Below are positions 4,674 to 5,450 of a stretch of 5,450 nucleotides of DNA, in pieces. The stretch comes from Nitrososphaerales archaeon TH5893 (GTDB taxonomy: Archaea > Thermoproteota > Nitrososphaeria > Nitrososphaerales > Nitrososphaeraceae): the NCBI GenBank assembly GCA_014523685.1, contig JAATVT010000137.1, forward strand, positions 1 through 5,450, written 5' to 3'. The notes under the pieces are model-generated. The model was not told the DNA's origin. It did no database searches and was given only the letters and a program-made list of their open reading frames with translations. The position numbers and the translations under genes were made by a program. Numbering within the stretch: position 1 is the first letter of the stretch; every line of letters starts with the position of its first letter.

Positions 4674-5384
4674 TCAAGGATAAATATACTCACCAGTATT
4701 TCTATCTTTGATTAATATTGCTTTTGTGGGACACGTTTGAGCTGCATCAAGTATAGTATCAAAATCTTCACCTATTTCTGATATGACCTTTGCTTTGGGG
4801 TTGAAGATCTTATCTTTCTCAACCACAAAAACTTTTGGGGCAAGAGTTTCACAGCTACCAAAGGCCATACAGAGAGATGGTTCTACTATTATTTCATAAC
4901 GATCACTTGTATCAAGATTATCCGATGTTATAGTAGATGGTTGCGATCCACGGGGCTTGACACTTCTTTTAGAATAATCCTTGTCCTTACCATACTCAGT
5001 ATCATTATGAAAACTAGAGTAAAAATCATGGTTTGGATAAATATTTTTCCAGTCATTACTGCCTTTATCTTCTGACTTACTTTGTGATTTATTATAATTA
5101 CCATTTGAGTTTATAGTGTTATTATCATTTTGCTTATATTGTTCTTTTTGCTTTTGTAAGGTAATGTTATCATTAAGGTATATCCTGTCATATTGTCGCC
5201 TTTTCTCTTTATCTGAAAGAATTTCAAAGGCAGCATTAATTTTCTTTATCGTTTCTTCGGCGTATAAAGAACTATTTACATCAGGATGATACTTCTTAGC
5301 TAGACGCCTAAACGCAGCTCTAATTTCCTTATAGCTGGCCGTCTCTGGTACTCCCAAAATAGTGTAATAGCCTTTAGTATCCAA
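4674..5384 (-). CDS. J-domain / ferredoxin fusion protein (DnaJ-Fer type)
   Basis: The 236-residue protein starts at TTG 5384; the frame closes at 5394-5396 with no ATG. Residues 5-67 are a complete J domain: YYTILGVPETASYKEIRAAF, the HPD tripeptide at 33-35, helix III (KKINAAFEILSD) and the KRRQYD end. HPD is the part that stimulates DnaK ATPase. Residues 70-160 are a low-complexity Asn/Lys/Ser/Gln/Asp linker in place of the Gly/Phe and zinc regions of true DnaJ. Residues 163-236 are a small ferredoxin: EPSLCMAFGSCETLAPKVF, then AAQTCPTKAI. Cysteines are 172, 178 and 218 only (C-x5-C ... C-P), like P450-type ferredoxins, so a [3Fe-4S] or an atypically ligated [4Fe-4S] cluster is expected. 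DnaJ-Fer proteins are known in Thaumarchaeota and chloroplasts. A redox-sensing co-chaperone or iron-sulfur assembly role is inference. It stands alone with its own promoter. Confidence 0.9.
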   Translation of the reverse strand: MDTKGYYTILGVPETASYKEIRAAFRRLAKKYHPDVNSSLYAEETIKKINAAFEILSDKEKRRQYDRIYLNDNITLQKQKEQYKQNDNNTINSNGNYNKSQSKSEDKGSNDWKNIYPNHDFYSSFHNDTEYGKDKDYSKRSVKPRGSQPSTITSDNLDTSDRYEIIVEPSLCMAFGSCETLAPKVFVVEKDKIFNPKAKVISEIGEDFDTILDAAQTCPTKAILIKDRNTGEYIYP

Positions 5385-5403
5385 TACATGAAATTAATGA
5401 AAT

Positions 5404-5423
5404 GTTACTTATTAGGTTTCGGC
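5404..5423 (-). promoter_or_regulatory. BRE/TATA-like promoter of the J-domain/ferredoxin gene
   Basis: The minus strand reads CGAAA followed by CCTAATAAGTA. The TATA-like part is centred about 27 bases before TTG 5384, and the CGAAA fits a TFB-recognition element just upstream. This supports the TTG as a leaderless start. Confidence 0.42.
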
Positions 5424-5450
5424 TCCCTAATCTAAATACCATCTTAAGGA

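Noticed and set aside
1..5450. CRISPR array, tRNA, rRNA or insertion sequence
   Set aside because: No regularly spaced repeats, cloverleaf-like sequence, rRNA-like segment or transposase frame was seen on either strand.

Overview
The window has two unlike parts. Bases 1 to about 600 are GC-rich (around 60-67% by eye) and carry a bacterial-type DUF1326 gene, cut off by the window start. From about 615 to the end the DNA is AT-rich (around 35% GC) and reads like a soil ammonia-oxidising archaeon (Nitrososphaerales; the low GC and wide gaps fit a Nitrosocosmicus-like genome). The evidence for this is a J-domain/ferredoxin fusion, a PsbP-like lipoprotein-type gene, a tiny C2H2 zinc-finger gene, a DUF3303-like protein, and TATA-like boxes about 24-28 bases upstream of start codons, as expected for leaderless archaeal transcripts. 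The lineage call is inference from protein style, not from a database search.

Layout: 1-585 (+) is the 5'-truncated DUF1326 gene, and a partner gene starts at 582 with an ATGA overlap. At about 605-620 the composition switches, and two genes appear to be cut there: the (+) partner gene after a few codons, and a (-) secreted-protein gene whose promoter, start (709) and signal peptide are intact up to the switch. This looks like an assembly or cloning chimera, or less likely a real insertion boundary. The stretch 723-1381 holds no confident gene, only a 40-codon ORF, a palindrome and a possible decayed (-) frame. An unlisted-size gene at 1382-1522 (-) encodes a 46-residue C2H2 zinc-finger protein. 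It is divergent from a SnoaL-like/ester-cyclase-type protein (1731-2330, +), which is followed by a DUF3303-like protein (2416-2694, +) with its own promoter. A gap with a strong hairpin and a possible gene remnant precedes a PsbP-like membrane-anchored protein (2911-3579, +).

Convergent to that is a 123-residue protein of unknown function with a winged-helix-like C-terminus (3645-4016, -). Behind it, 4049-4471 (+) can be read as one degraded gene: two in-frame stops and a pair of compensating frame changes interrupt otherwise protein-like sequence. Finally, 4674-5384 (-) encodes the J-domain/ferredoxin fusion with a low-complexity Asn/Lys/Ser linker.

The genes do not form an obvious operon; most have their own promoter. 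The best leads are the J-domain/ferredoxin fusion with a three-cysteine cluster motif, the junction at about 610, the hidden zinc-finger gene and the decayed gene at 4049-4471.
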